A DNA stretch of 64,000 bases from Labyrinthula sp. Ha (taxonomy: Eukaryota; Sar; Bigyra; Labyrinthulida; Labyrinthulaceae). Of the stretch, positions 1 through 12,689 are shown one piece after another. Each line of letters begins with the position of its first letter. The first letter of the stretch is position 1. The DNA lies in the NCBI GenBank assembly GCA_015227615.1, contig JAALGZ010000057.1, forward strand, positions 62,001 through 126,000, read 5' to 3'. The notes beneath the pieces are model-generated. The model saw only the letters and a list, made by a program, of their open reading frames with translations. It was not told the DNA's origin and searched no databases. The position numbers and the translations under genes are program-made.

Positions 1-633
1 CTATTTGAGTTTTGTTCTGGCCGTATAAAGTAATCTAGCCTTGCGATTGGATTGGTCTTCCTGCTGAATTTCATAGAGTTTCTCCAAAATAGACTCTCTG
101 TCATTGGTATCTATACCTTCCTGGAGTTTTAAGTCTGCTAGGACTTCAATGCTTATACATCGCTGTAGATATGCCTCAGGTTTGTTTATTCTTTCCCTCA
201 CTAATTCTTCATAGATTTGAAAGGGCAATAAGAATTTAGAAACAGCTGCTGGATTCAAACTCTCGAGGACTGGATACCCTTTCAACTTCAGTTCCGGTTC
301 CAGAAGACGTCCAGGTTCCCTTGAACCCACTGGAGGAATCTTTTCTGTTATTGATCCTCCCTCCGCCGAGCGCACTTGGCCTTGAGATCCTCCTTGAGCC
401 ACTGCTGGAGTCAAAACTTCCTGAATCTGGTCACGCATCCTCTGCATTAGTTGTTCTCCCATCTCTGCCAAGCCGTCGGTCATCTGAGTCCCTAACCTTT
501 GGATCTCCTCTTGCATCTCGCTTCTCACTTCTTGTCTAATTCTTCTATAGCTCCTTTCAATCGATTGACGAACACTAGGAGATATCCCCGGTGCTTCTTG
601 TTCGCCCATATCACTATGATCTTGTGCGCTCAT
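1..633 (-). CDS. gag-like frame of LTR retrotransposon (partial, fossil)
   Basis: The frame begins at ATG 633 (MSAQDHSDMGEQ...) directly after the LTR and primer-site gap and is open to the window edge (about 210 residues). The N-terminal 90 residues are charged, with heptad-like spacing (RSYRRIRQEVRSEMQEEIQR) typical of a coiled coil. A Gln/Gly-rich linker follows, then an alpha-helical region (LLPFQIYEELVRERINKPEAY) that resembles capsid-type gag helices. No zinc knuckle has been reached by the window edge. The gag call rests on position behind the LTR plus composition, not on a diagnostic motif, and the superfamily is undetermined. Confidence 0.55.
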   Translation of the reverse strand: MSAQDHSDMGEQEAPGISPSVRQSIERSYRRIRQEVRSEMQEEIQRLGTQMTDGLAEMGEQLMQRMRDQIQEVLTPAVAQGGSQGQVRSAEGGSITEKIPPVGSREPGRLLEPELKLKGYPVLESLNPAAVSKFLLPFQIYEELVRERINKPEAYLQRCISIEVLADLKLQEGIDTNDRESILEKLYEIQQEDQSNRKARLLYTARTKLK

Positions 634-651
634 GTTTCTTATTGCCAACAA

Positions 652-1043
652 TGTGGCACCCTAGGAAATATGTACTGCTAGGGGCTTAATAACGTTGAAC
701 CGATTCCGCTCAAGATCTATTGCTTTAAAGCCTTTTCGTTAATATTATTTTCTTGAATTAGTTATTCTTCAAGGCTTAAAACCCGTTCTTACTATATTCT
801 TCTCTACCTATTCCTGAAAATACATTTACTTTAATTTCCTACAATACCACGTCCCTCATTCATCCAACCCGTCCCTAACTTTGTCTTACTTTTTTAGGAC
901 TTTCTAGTTCTTCCTTTTCCGAGTGTTCTTCTAATAACATTTTCAACCGCCCAGCAACCCGCCCAGCAGTTTCAGGTTCAACGGATATCTCATGGTCTAG
1001 TTCAACAGGACTTCCTTTAAGCTGTCGTGGCACCTATGCCACA
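652..1043 (-). repeat. 5' LTR of the left-edge retroelement
   Basis: Bounded by TGTGGCA at 652-658 and TGCCACA at 1037-1043, a perfect short inverted repeat with the TG...CA ends of LTRs. Its inner side lies 18 bp from the gag start codon, which leaves just room for a primer-binding site. Called from structure alone; the partner LTR is outside the window. Confidence 0.65.
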
Positions 1044-4000
1044 ATATCCTAGAGGTATTCGAATTGCTTTGATTCAATATGCGAAACTTAATTTTTTATA
1101 TGAATCAGGAATAAATGGTTTTTGATAGAATTAGTTTGAGTCAAGTAATTCAGTTTTCTACTTTGTTGTTCGAAGGGTATATTCAATTAAGAAACATTCA
1201 GCTCTACAAGTTCGCCTTACGTGGCGAAACAAACTGCGCATTGTATCTTAATGACGTTGTAGTTTTCCAAGTGAGCAAAACTTCTAACTCATATCATGTT
1301 ATTAGCTACGAAAGCAAAGAATCTAACTTTTTTTTACCAATACGGATTGAATGTTTGAACCAAAAGCTGAAAAATATTTACCTGTATTGGCTTAAGAATG
1401 GGACGTTTGCCCCAGTTGATCCTAACTTTCTTTATTTCTCTAAAAGCACGAAAAATACAGACATAACATCTTATTCAATTGTTCCATCTAATAAATCTCT
1501 TGTTTACCCGATGCAGACTGGAGTTGTTGCTGGTGAGTACTACAATATTAACATCATACCACGAGACCAGTTCCTAAACAACTTGGATCTTGGTTACTTT
1601 TATTAGTTTCTTAAAACCTGGTGCTCGAGGCATGGCTTTGCTCTCTCGATACGAAGTGTGGATTATTAATAAGAAAACAACTAAGCAGTATCTTGCTATT
1701 TAAGAAATATCTGGAGACTTGTCGTCAAATAAGCTGAGATTACTCGGGTACTTTAGACCAACTATATCTGGAAATTATGAAGTCTTAGTATATTTTGATG
1801 GCGAATTTCTGTCAGGGTTTTCTTTTCAATGTAGTGCTGCTTCGGAATATATGCAGCATACACTAGTGACTTCTTTGTACTCATCACTACCCAAGATTGT
1901 AGGTCGAAGTTATAGGTTTCACATGGTCTTGCGAGATCAATATAATAATACTATCCATAGGAACTCAATACTTGATCTTTCTATGCAATTCTTTGGAAGA
2001 AGAGGTAGAAATGACCACACTTTTTATGGATTTAACAGCACAAGTTGGATCTATTCTGCTTATTATGTACAAACACAAGTTGGAAACTGGAGTCTTCAGA
2101 TTTACAAAAGTTGTGATCAGGATCCTATGTGTATACTGCTATACAAGAATGACATTTTTTTTATTCATGCCATTTCTGCTTTACCATATTCTTATACTAA
2201 TTCTTCAAAATCGGATATTGTCCAAGTAGGGTCGAGGTATTCATTTGCTATATACCTTCATAATGATTTTGGAAACCCTGTATGGGAACCTGATCGAGGG
2301 CTTAATTTCTCGATTGTCTTTGATAAGAAGGCTGTATTACCTGGATCAGAATGTGGCTACCATTCAAGTAACATTCTTACATGCAGCTTTATACCTATTA
2401 TTGTTGGAAATGAGAGGCTACGGTTTAAAATTATTCCGTCAAATGTGAGCGCTGTGAATTTTGAAAAGGTTTCGCTTGACTACATGATCAACAGGACTGT
2501 TTACGAAATAGGATTAGTTGATTCTGCAAGAAGTATGAACGAGAGTCATGTCAAATACTATCCTCTCAACACAACAGCTGGTGAAAAAGGCAACTTGACT
2601 TTTGTTTCTAGAGATATGTTTGGTAACCTAAATGTACATCATAAGTCTACAACTACCCCGTTCAACGTTTGGGTTGCTCATGTTAAAACTCTAGAGAGAA
2701 CAGAATATTCATCTATCTTTAATACAAACTCAGGTTTGCACAAGATTGAGTTTGTCTTGAATATTACTGGGATGTATACAATAGATGCTGGCTTTGCTGA
2801 AGGGAGCTTTACTAAGGAGATATTTCTTTCTCGATTTGCTCCATCTATGTCGCAATTGCTCCCACATAACACTGCATTCACAGCATATGAGAGTTATGAG
2901 GTCAAAGCTCGCTTAAAAATAACTTTAGTAACAACTTAACTTAAACAAATGAAAAATAATTCAATGTAAATTTACTCGAGGAAGTACTGAATTAAATATC
3001 AAAGTAACTTATTTTCCAGGAATTGCGACATTCAATACTTTGATCAATGAAAGTATCAATTGGGGTGATTATTGAAGTTTTCAATTGTCAATGTTCTGCC
3101 TAGAAAAATCACTGAAGCTAGGTACATAAATCAAGAGGAGATGCTAATTAGAACATTTTCGTTTTACTTTGGAAAGAATCCTTGCTTTCAGAACCAAGAA
3201 TGGATAATCTTCTCAATAGAGTATGAGATTTACTCAAATGATGAACTGGATTAGTTAGTATACAAGGCAGAAGATGCTTCATTTTCTTTTTTCTGTGATA
3301 TAAATAAAGTATTTTTTAACTATATTTCTAACACAGATCCAGTTGTTTATCTAAGAAAAGGGAGGATACCTCTTACAAATACTTCTTTTAGCAGACATAG
3401 TGTTATGATCAATGGAACTGTGTTAAGCCCAAGTTGCTCTCTTATCTTCAAATAAATTCAAGTATCCGTATTGTAGACCTAAAGAAACTCTTTGAACCAC
3501 TTGCAGTAGTTTATCCTTCTGTTAATCAAGCTTAAACTTCAGGATAAAAACTGAATTGATATTCCCTATCCAACACCACAATCATTAACGCAAGTATTAT
3601 GCTATTCATTAAGATAGAACCCAAAGATGAGTTTGGCAATTCAGAACTTGACTCATATAATTCTTTTCTAGTTCAAATTCAGGCGATTAAAATTTATTCT
3701 GAGAATTGTATAGCTAAATATATACCTATCTTTGATGAAACGACTGAGATTGTGATCATCTCACCAAAAACAAATCATATAATAGATTTTGTTGTGGAAA
3801 TTATGATTGAAACTACACCGTGTTCATTTGCGAATTTTTAAGGTTCCTATATAGCACTAGTAGGGCAAATAATTTATATTGATATTTAGTTTTCTATAAC
3901 TGTTATTATTCTATTACAAGCAATTTGGAACAGTTTGAAGATTCCTTTTTAATTACTGATGATGATGGAACCGCAGTATCAGAAGAAAATATAAAGGTTT

Positions 4001-5182
4001 TGTACAATGTAAACCAATCCAACCAGATTTTTGTTGCTAAAAGTAAAGTTAGGTAATTTGCAATTAGATATCTCCTACGAAACTGTGGCGAATAAATATA
4101 TATATATATATATATATATTCCATTAAATGGACGTGTATTATTTGAGAAAATAACTTGTTCTGAAGTTAATATCAGTAAGCTTTGTAATTGACCACATCC
4201 AGAGAGCTATTTACTTCTTTATGCAAATTCTCCTTGCAAAATAATGATGAAAGGTAAGATTGTTCTCCTTGGCAATGGTTCTGGTCCTGAGATTTACCAA
4301 AATGATCAATTTAAAAAACCTATAGAAATCCTCGGTAAAATCTACTTTAAGCCCTTTATACTGATTATTTTTCTCTCATGCGAAGGAATGTTGAGTTGTA
4401 GCCAAAGTTGGCCTCTTCTGTTGATAGAACTGTAAATCGATTTGTATTCAACATTACTACAGCGCATAAAGTTATTCTTGGGAGACCTTTAGTGGTAATT
4501 TAGAAATATCAAACAACATTCAATAAATTTCAGGAACTCTGTAATGATTTGAATAGTTCTAAGTTGTATCTCTTGGAGGATAATAAAGTCCAAAAGAGAC
4601 TCTTAAATGAAAAGAATCTGCTCAGAAACTCTAAAAAATCTCCTATTGAAAGTACAGCTGTTTATGTTGCTGTGAAGATGATGTAAAACGTTTTGGAACT
4701 TATAAATTTTACTCCAGTTGCACAAAAGTTACCTTTTCAAACTTTATCCATAATGCAAAGTGGATTTTTACCATGAAAAACTGGGAATTATAGCATTGAG
4801 GTTCGAGTAGAAAAACACCAGATTTTGTTGTAAGATTTGATCATCATTGTTCGGTGTCACTTAAACTCGGAGAATTTTACTTATTAAATGAAAACTTATG
4901 AAGAGTTTCAAAATTAGATTAATTGAAACTTATTTGGTGCAAAACGTAATGGAAAAGATTTTATTGAGTTTTCAGTGCAAAGAAAAATACCATCTGGTTA
5001 AGTTGTCCATAAACAGAGTTTCAATATATCTTAGACCTAAAGAAAAGGTTCTTAATTTCTGGATTGGAACAGAAAGAATTACTTCATATAAATCAATTCT
5101 AGTAAACAAGGATAGTAAACAGTTTGTTGATCTAGGAGAAAAAGTTAAAGTTGGATATGAGATTGTTTATATAGGAAACTAA
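1044..5182 (+). pseudogene. Decayed PA14 + filamin-type repeat surface protein gene
   Basis: The first stretch (1050-1105) reads like the tail of a PA14 domain (IRIALIQYAKLNF). A second, better PA14 domain follows at 1115-1440, with LYKFALRGETNCALYLND and LPIRIECLNQ. Then come filamin/Ig-like repeats with the D-x-F/Y-G/N-N signature: IIPRDQFLNN, VLRDQYNN, YLHNDFGN, FVSRDMFGN, EPKDEFGN (about 1520, 1920, 2255, 2605 and 3620). Repeat ends read Y-x-P-x-x-x-G-N-Y-x-V (1750-1790 and about 4770). The longest open part is 1719-2939 (about 406 codons); it has no ATG at its start. A stop and frame change lie near 1600-1700, and several more breaks fall between 2940 and 5182. Such architectures belong to large extracellular or cell-surface proteins of protists. 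The LTR element ends at 1043, so the gene is also truncated 5'. A few stops could lie in unseen micro-introns, but their number argues for a pseudogene. Confidence 0.7.
4095..4119. repeat. (AT)n microsatellite
   Basis: About twelve AT units inside the decayed PA14/filamin gene; it has no evident function. Confidence 0.9.
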
Positions 5183-5605
5183 AAAATATTATGTCAACAT
5201 AACTTTATTCAGATAATAAGTTGGTGGAAAGGCAGATAATATTTCAATACATCAGAGATAAGAATTGAATTCTAAAATGCTCTACGTTCAGGAATAACAA
5301 ATGAGTGGGTCACCATTTGTGATATAACCTAAACTGAACAAGTAGCAAAACCACTTCGATATATTAAGAGAGTTTAACATGGAGAATATTTTTTCTTTTT
5401 TTCAGGGCATTAATAAACTTAATTGTTAATCTTTTCTGATACTAGATTAACATATGAATAAATGCTACATAGCTTCAGTCAAGTTTTTTTATTTGAAAAG
5501 CTCACACTAAAAGAAGGTTAAAAAATATACATATTGCATCAATGATACGTTTCTTTGCAGCTGATGAGATCTTATTCATAAAATTAAGGAAAACCCTTTC
5601 AAAGG
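5183..5605. other. AT-rich non-coding stretch
   Basis: No frame, domain or RNA signature recognised. It lies between the decayed PA14/filamin gene and the left edge of segmental duplication copy A. Confidence 0.6.
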
Positions 5606-6479
5606 AAATAACTCTGTTAAACTTTAATCCTTCAGTTTCGCGTACCGGCTGTTATAATGGAACATCCCGGTATAATAGTTCCAAATACTAGTTCCCCATA
5701 ATTTTCAGGTAGAAAAGAATGCAATTCGAATTTCTTGTCGCATTAAATATATCGATAGTTAACGGTAATTTTCCAAGAACTCTCCTTACCGTTAATATCA
5801 CAAGGCATCATATAGGACTTAACGTTAAGTGGTAGTACCGTGAAAGTACCGGAATTTTTGGTAAGAAAGATAAGTGACGGTACGTACTGGTATATTTTGG
5901 GAAATCCAACAAACACAAAAATTTATCTTCCTGCTAAAAGTCAAAACCAAACAAGTAAAAAAATCCATGTATGAACATAAAAGATGATATCAACATAAAT
6001 AGATTTGACTTTCATACCTGAACAAAGAATAATTTGTTCGCTGAATGTTCAAAACTAGTTGTCTTTTACTTGGAGATTTTATGTAACTGAGCTATCTAAG
6101 ATACTTTTTGTTTGTTAGCATAATTACTAAGGTTAGGCCAAAGAAAAGAAAACTTGAAATATGCAATAAAATGACATTAGAAGAATGGTTCTTAAATATA
6201 ATTCTACATCTTTCCATGTTAAACTTTCTATACTGAGTGTAATTATTCTTAGTTTTGACTGGAAAACAAGTAAAAATTATGAAAAAATAACTTTCAATGG
6301 CTAAAAAAGGAAAAAAAATGGGCTAAAAGAATAAAAATTCTTAAGAACCCGAGATTAAACGATTTTTGTATTGTCATAAACTCCCTCACGTTCATTCTCA
6401 TCATAAAAGTTTGATTCGTCATAATTTCCTTACGTCAAAGTTCAAATCGACCGAGAAGAATACTCTTTCTACTATGAGG

Positions 6480-7215
6480 CTGATTTTTTGAATAGCTAAG
6501 AGTTTTCTAGCGACGCTTTCAAGAGTTGGAGATATCGGTTTCATATTCTTCACTCTGCAAGAATGTCGGTATTTCCTGCAAAGGCGCCAAGATCCAAATA
6601 GCGCAATAACTCTCCACGGTTTGCCTTGAAATTAATAGCTCCTATTAAGCTATTTGTACCTTTAAACAGTAACCTAATCTCCAATTTCCTTTTCTTCAAT
6701 ACATTAGTCACTATAGTATCATCTTCTAAACGACTGAAACTATCCATTTCTAGCGCCACTTTTTCAATAACATAATTCAACTCATCACTCTCTTGGCAAT
6801 TGCAAATTTCTCACCACTAGTCAAAGAGGGAAGATATCTTGAAAATTCATGCCTATTCAATTACTGACCAGAATTTGGAAAGGATATTTTCTACCACGTT
6901 GACAACTCCAGTGTTTACTTTGAGCATGAAGTCCGAATATTGTTGCCCATGCTCATCCATGCCTTCAGATTTCGCAATTTCTCGACAAAATATTACAGAA
7001 TATTCTCTATATTTTAAATATTTTCCTTCCTGTTATTTATCACCAACAATCAACCAGATATAGGTACACAAATCTTCGAAGAACATAGTTTTGTCAGCCA
7101 TGGCAAGTCATCAAGCATTGATACGATCAGTCTATATCGAACAAAGACATTGTTTTCAATGTAACTGCTTTATAGTCTTCAGCAAAACGTTGGTAGATGT
7201 ATTTAATGTCAAATG
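6480..7215 (-). pseudogene. Unrecognised gene relic, copy A
   Basis: Minus-strand frames follow one another with protein-like composition. One starts near 7100 (MADKTMFFEDLCTYIW) and runs through KSEGMDEHGQQYSDFML with one in-frame TAA. After a frame change the 76-codon stretch 6780-6550 (VALEMDSFSRLEDDT, LLRYLDLGAFAGNTDI) follows, and possibly more below 6550. At least three breaks are visible. I do not recognise the family; no catalytic or repeat motif stands out. Copy B carries the same relic with the same breaks, so decay preceded the duplication or was homogenised. Confidence 0.4.
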
Positions 7216-10200
7216 TAGTTAGATATTTATCACTTTCTAATAAATTGATGTAAATATGTTCAAAGGATCTTTCCCGTTGAATAAAACATATGAACATATA
7301 TTATTGTGAGTCACACCGAGTCTCACCAGCTAAAGGAAAAGGAGTGACGACCCTCTTCAGAATATTGTTAAGACATTAGTGATTTTTGGTTTTATTGGGT
7401 TCAGGAAAATGTAATATCGAGGATACAGGAATTAAAAAAAGTCAAAATAAAACATAAGAACATTTTCACCACTCTCACGTCATTATTTCCAAAAGAAAAT
7501 AAAGAACAACACATACTTCTCTTTAAAATGATACTAATTACGTATAATGAATCAAAGTTGAACATACTTAACTTTCCCAAAAAAATCAGTTTCAGCCTAA
7601 AATACATCAAATAAATAGCCATAACACAGCTTTTTCAAGATTAAACGTACATTTTTTGTTCAATTAAGAAGCATCCTGTTTCTGCAATTTATGTATTTTT
7701 TTAACACTTTATCAAGTGTAGAAATAGGAAAAGCATTTATTTATATATGAAAATAATCAATAATATAACAAAGTTTGTATAATTAAGACTATGAAAAGCC
7801 CTAGACTTAACCCTTTTCTTTTCTAAAACCGTGGAAATTTTTCTTATATAAAGGTAGTATCCACATTTCTTAGTTGATTCGTTGAAATCTGAGTTTTGAA
7901 TGTTCTGTAGTTGATTCTGAAACCAAGTTATATTAAGCCAAATAACTGTGTCTGAGATTAATAGGGGCGCTTTTTAATTTTTCTGGAACTAAGCTCAGAG
8001 AATTAAAAAATTCTATATATCTTTAGGTGAAAACTATCATTAAGAGGGTTTCGTTACTAGATATCATCTATTTTAAAAAAATTGAAATTTAAGGTTAACC
8101 TTTTTCAGAGTTTCTAAGATCTAGGAAATGGGATACATTGCTAGAAACTCCATACAGAATACTCTGATTTTGAAGATTTTTTTTCTAAACCTAAATTTAC
8201 CTGTTTTTTTAGCTGCTCAAATCTGCTTAATCTCTAGACAATTATTTCTTGAAGTATTTCACGGATTTAAGTTTCAAAAAATAACATTTTCTCCGAATAT
8301 TTACTTTTCTTAGAAAATACATTAAAAATTTCCTAATAAATAGTATTAAATATTACAAATCTTGTTTTTTCGAAGTTATGGGTAGCCTAGTTTCCAAAAT
8401 CTAGGGGATTCTAGCAAAACTGAATGATTTCGTATTTTCAGATGTGCAGATTTTCAACATTTGACTTTTTGAGTTAAGCTTAGCTCAATTATAGTTAACC
8501 AAAAAAAGAAGAACCTTGTGAAATAATTTGAAAAGTAAACAATGATTAACTCATATAGATTAGGAGAGAAGATACCATCTATAGAGCTGTTCTTCGTGAT
8601 GTTGCGCTTGAATGTATAATTTTATAGAGATTTGTAAACTTAGTGAAAAGAACCTTTAAAATTAGCCTTTCTTAGGATTTGAAGTGGATATTCTTATCAA
8701 ATACATTGACAAAGCATATAGTTATTTTTTTCTATGTGAAACACATTGTGGGTGCTAATATTGTATTTGAGGAAAATTTCTTGACAAGAACTAAGAAATA
8801 ATAAATGTGCTATTTCCAATAAACATAGTTTTTAAAACATAATATATATTAAACCCGTAAATTCATATGTGAGAGAGAATTAAGTTTAGTTTTTAATATG
8901 TTTTGAGCTTTGTAGAAGAACTGAAAAGTTATTATTGATTATATGGCCAATATATTGCATTTTGGAAAAACGTTGATAGAACTTTCACTACCCCATAATA
9001 ACAAAGCCATGAAGTAACATTACTTGCTATAGGTAATAATTTTAATATACCAACTGTATCTGAAAGTTCAAAGAGATGATGTATCCTTTTTTACTGGTTT
9101 CATGTCGTGATAGAATGAATGAGCTACATTTGGTTGTACTTTGTACCCTACTTAAAATTAACTTTACCAAGCTCTATATTGTCTGTTATAGAATGGAGGC
9201 TTAGAAGAGCTCTAATAAAATAATTTTTGTCTTAATCACTTTAAAATTATCTGAAAATAATCCTTACAGTTACTTGAGGTTACACCCAAAATACAGATTA
9301 ACCACAAGAGAATAGAATAGAAATGTATCTTTCAGTGCTCAATTGAAAAGAAACTAGATTCAGATATTATGTAAAATACATGGAATAATCCTCATAGGCT
9401 AGAAAAACAATTTAAAGCAGAGTTTAGTGAGATATAATGGAAACAAGAACCTCACTTGAAAATAACAGACGCTCATAAATAGATAGGTACCAACTTTAGC
9501 CCTAGCATCAGTTACTAAAACTAAAGATAGGAACTGAAATATGTTAGAAAATATTGATTAGAGTACGTTTTCTATTATTTTTTAAAACAAGAAAAAGTAG
9601 TTGGTGATAAGAACACCTCACTGAATTTAATGTTTATATACCTTATTTTCTTTACGTTTTGTATTATAAGTATGTAGATCCAAAGTTTAACGTTAACAAT
9701 CTTATATTCTATACGGTGAAAAACAAAAATTTTAAATACCTTCCAAGTAATATGTGGTAGGATTTTTCAAGAAAAGTCTCGGCCGAGATAGATACCCTTT
9801 TATATTTTGTTTATGTAATATTATTGCGCTTGTGAGTAAATATTTGTTGTTTTAAAAAATTAAATTCTAGATTAAGTCATTCATATGATTTTTATTTAGG
9901 AGTTTTTGGAGAGAAACTTTTAAATATAGGTTAAGCTCTAAAATAAGTGAGTTTGGGGTCGATTCAGCTGCATTTCATTATCAGCATTAGCCACCAGTTC
10001 CACTGTTATAAAGTATTTATTGCTGTTAACGGTTTCAAATAAGATAAATGTGATAGAAATGTACTCTGAGAAAAAAATGGTTTCCAATGAGGCTATAAAA
10101 ATATTTTAAATAATACTGTTTAGTTGTCTAGACTGTTTGAATCAACGATCTGTAGTTTCAGTAATATGATTAACCCTAATGAACATATTATTTGGTGTAC

Positions 10201-11230
10201 ATTATCTATCTCGGGCAATGTAAAGCAGGAGGGTGATGTGAATGTTTGAAGGCCACTAGAAGCCTGGAAAGATAGAAAGAGTTAAAGTGGCACGAACCAG
10301 AATGAGCAAAGGGGAGTCTTCTCGGGAGGTGAATCTATATCGCGGCTCTTTATTTACACTGGACAAAAAACAAATCATTACCAAACTTAAAATTCACCTA
10401 CATCAATGACTAAATACTCAATATTAAAGAACTTTCGTCTCATTGAGGATATTCTAACAGAGACTATATACTTAAAGCAATATCAATGTTTGTGTAGTTT
10501 AACTTGACTAAAACTAAACAGAAAATATGGCTAGATATTACGGGTTTTATGTCTTGATAAGATTGAACTACTCTTCGTGGATAGAAAAGCAAAAGCTTCA
10601 ATTCATAGAATACAAACCTTAATATATGGTGTTTAATTTTTTTCCTTTCTTTTTCTTCTATTGCTTGACGGATATACCAAAAGCAAAACTATTATCAGGC
10701 AGGTATCCAAGATTCTGTAAGACTTAACCCTGTCGTTATACCATTTATAGTTCCAAAGTGAAATATTCAATTTTAGAATTATTCCAGTAGAAAAGCCGAG
10801 ACAATATAAAGTTCTTGATAGATTTACCGACCGTAATAAATAATTTATCCAATAAAATAATAAACTGAATACAAAGATATCCAAATAAGAATTCTTTTTT
10901 TTTCATTTATCATAAGACTCTTAATATTATTAAACATAACTAAACTCATTTTTCAAGACACTTTAAATATTATTCTAAGATGAAATATTTCAATCTTAAT
11001 AATCAAATAAAATAGAGCCTTACAAAATAAGAACAAAGTTTTATAAACTGTTTCTAAAATTCATGAATTCAAGTTGCAAAATATCAAAATTCATTAATAT
11101 TCTTACACTTTCAGATGAAGATATTATTATTCTAGTAGGCTTAAAAACATAGCATAAATTCTTTTAGTTAAGACCCTATAATAAAGCAAAATTAAAGATT
11201 GTTCTTAGATTCTTAGCTAGTTTTCAAATT
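7216..11230. other. Non-coding core of duplication copy A
   Basis: About 4 kb of AT-rich DNA with only short frames (60-83 codons) of low complexity. These recur at identical positions in copy B simply because the DNA is about 99% identical. A somewhat GC-richer stretch at 10200-10360 was considered as an RNA gene, but no fold or box could be assigned. Confidence 0.6.
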
Positions 11231-11289
11231 GAAACTAAAAGGTCACAGAAAATACAAAATCATATATATTTAAAAACTGATACTGATGA

Positions 11290-11560
11290 ACTTAAAGTTT
11301 TGAAGCTGAGAGACTTATGTCTGCTGTATGTAAAGTTGACAAGTAATAAATTCTTTAAAACACAACTTTTGTCTCATGGAGAAAAAATTATTTAACTTTT
11401 CTGTTGAGTAGAGGCAAAAATAAAACTAAAGTTATTAATTATTATCATATTGGTGATGCAGTTCGAGTTAAAGATTTTATTTATTTTATTGGACGCTTCT
11501 GTAAGGAAAAGAATGTAAAACACATAAAGAAAAACTATTAAGCATATATCTTTATCTTAT
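11290..11560 (+). pseudogene. Unrecognised gene relic, copy A
   Basis: Reads LKVLKLRDLCLLYVKL, then SHGEK, then GRFCKEKNVKHIKK with breaks between. The copy-B counterpart (32150-32431) is open over 86 codons. The start (L-x-x-L-x-L) is faintly LRR-like, but no second repeat was found, so the family is unknown. Confidence 0.3.
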
Positions 11561-11971
11561 TGAAACAACTTCGAAACAAAGAAAAAACGACAGCGGCTTT
11601 TGAAGATTTAGAAAAGAAGGAAGAAGGTTATTTTTTTTTGCGTGAGTTGATATGTAAATGAGTGAAATTCTGGGCACTTAAAAATAAATACATATAGTTA
11701 AGAAGTATTAATAAAACTGAAATCAAGGTTAGAATATTTTGGCTTAGTTGAACTAAGATAAATTCCAGTGGAAGAAGCAGAAAAAGTTATGCAGAAATAT
11801 TTATAGGAAGAACATCCTGTGATTAAATAGGGTATTGGATTAGTAAATTCCAATTAAGCTCTTACAGAACTTAAACTAACTTATCAAAAAGGTATTCTAA
11901 AAAATTTGAAACCAACTCTTAAGAACTATATACTTAATTCCAAACAGAAATAAATGTATTCAGATGAACAA

Positions 11972-11975
<4 letters not shown>

Positions 11976-12014
<39 letters not shown>
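11976..12014. repeat. (TA)n microsatellite, copy A only
   Basis: About 19 TA units. The matching place in copy B (about 32850) has only a short run, so the array expanded after duplication, or contracted in B. Confidence 0.9.
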
Positions 12015-12017
<3 letters not shown>

Positions 12018-12507
12018 TGTTTATCAAATAATTGGAAAAGTCTCCTCTTACAAAGTAACAAAAAGGTTTTGTATTTATATTAGTTTGATATCAAAATACG
12101 GATATCCAATTCTTGGCAGTAATTTGTATACAGTAGATAATAATTTATACACAGTGATTATGAATTATAAACCACTTTTTTTCAAAAGAAAAAGTTGTTA
12201 AAAAAATTTAATTTAGTATTTAAAGAACAGTGATATTAATCATAGTATGTATTTAAGGATGTTAAAAAATATCTAAAAGAATGAGAAAGTTGAGATATAT
12301 TTGGAAGGTGGAGCTGTAATGAATAAAATATGGTCAATAGAAACACTAAGTGTGTATTTTGAAATTTGCAACAACTGTTTTTATTTATAAAGGTATATTA
12401 GATTTGTTGCAGATTTATATGGTGACAAAATGAATATGAATATTCCAATAAAGTTTTTTAATATGTGGTGTAACTTAGATATAGTTAAAAAAGATAGTAG
12501 TTCTTAC

Positions 12508-12686
12508 TGTTGAATCATTCCACCAGACTTACTACAAGTCAGACTTGTTTTATTTCATATTACTAAAAATATATAACATATATGAAATAATTGAACTAGC
12601 TAAATATCTTATAGCTCTTAGAATACCATATTTAATATAAAAATCAATATAAGGTCTTAATATAAAAGAAATAATAGAATTCAATA
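12508..12686 (+). repeat. 5' LTR of copia element 1
   Basis: Starts TGTTGAA, ends TTCAATA; about 179 bp, alignable along its length with 16737-16912. The short inverted ends TGTTGAA/TTCAA(T/C)A are LTR-like. Confidence 0.88.
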
Positions 12687-12689
12687 TGT

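Larger units (their letters stand above)
1..1043 (-). mobile_element. LTR retrotransposon, 5' part (fossil, continues left of window)
   Basis: Minus-strand element entering from the left edge. A 392-bp terminal repeat with the inverted ends TGTGGCA and TGCCACA is followed within 20 bp by a gag-like frame. Only one LTR lies in the window, so age cannot be estimated and superfamily is not settled. The outer end abuts the decayed PA14/filamin gene, which seems to begin abruptly there, so the element may have inserted into that gene. What is visible of the frame is open. Confidence 0.7.

Noticed and set aside
10200-10360. GC-richer stretch as a non-coding RNA gene
   Set aside because: No tRNA boxes, snRNA motif or convincing stem was found, and conservation with copy B is no higher than in surrounding DNA.
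7401-10884. Several 60-83 codon frames identical in copies A and B
   Set aside because: Their conservation only reflects about 99% DNA identity; composition is low-complexity and no domain is visible.
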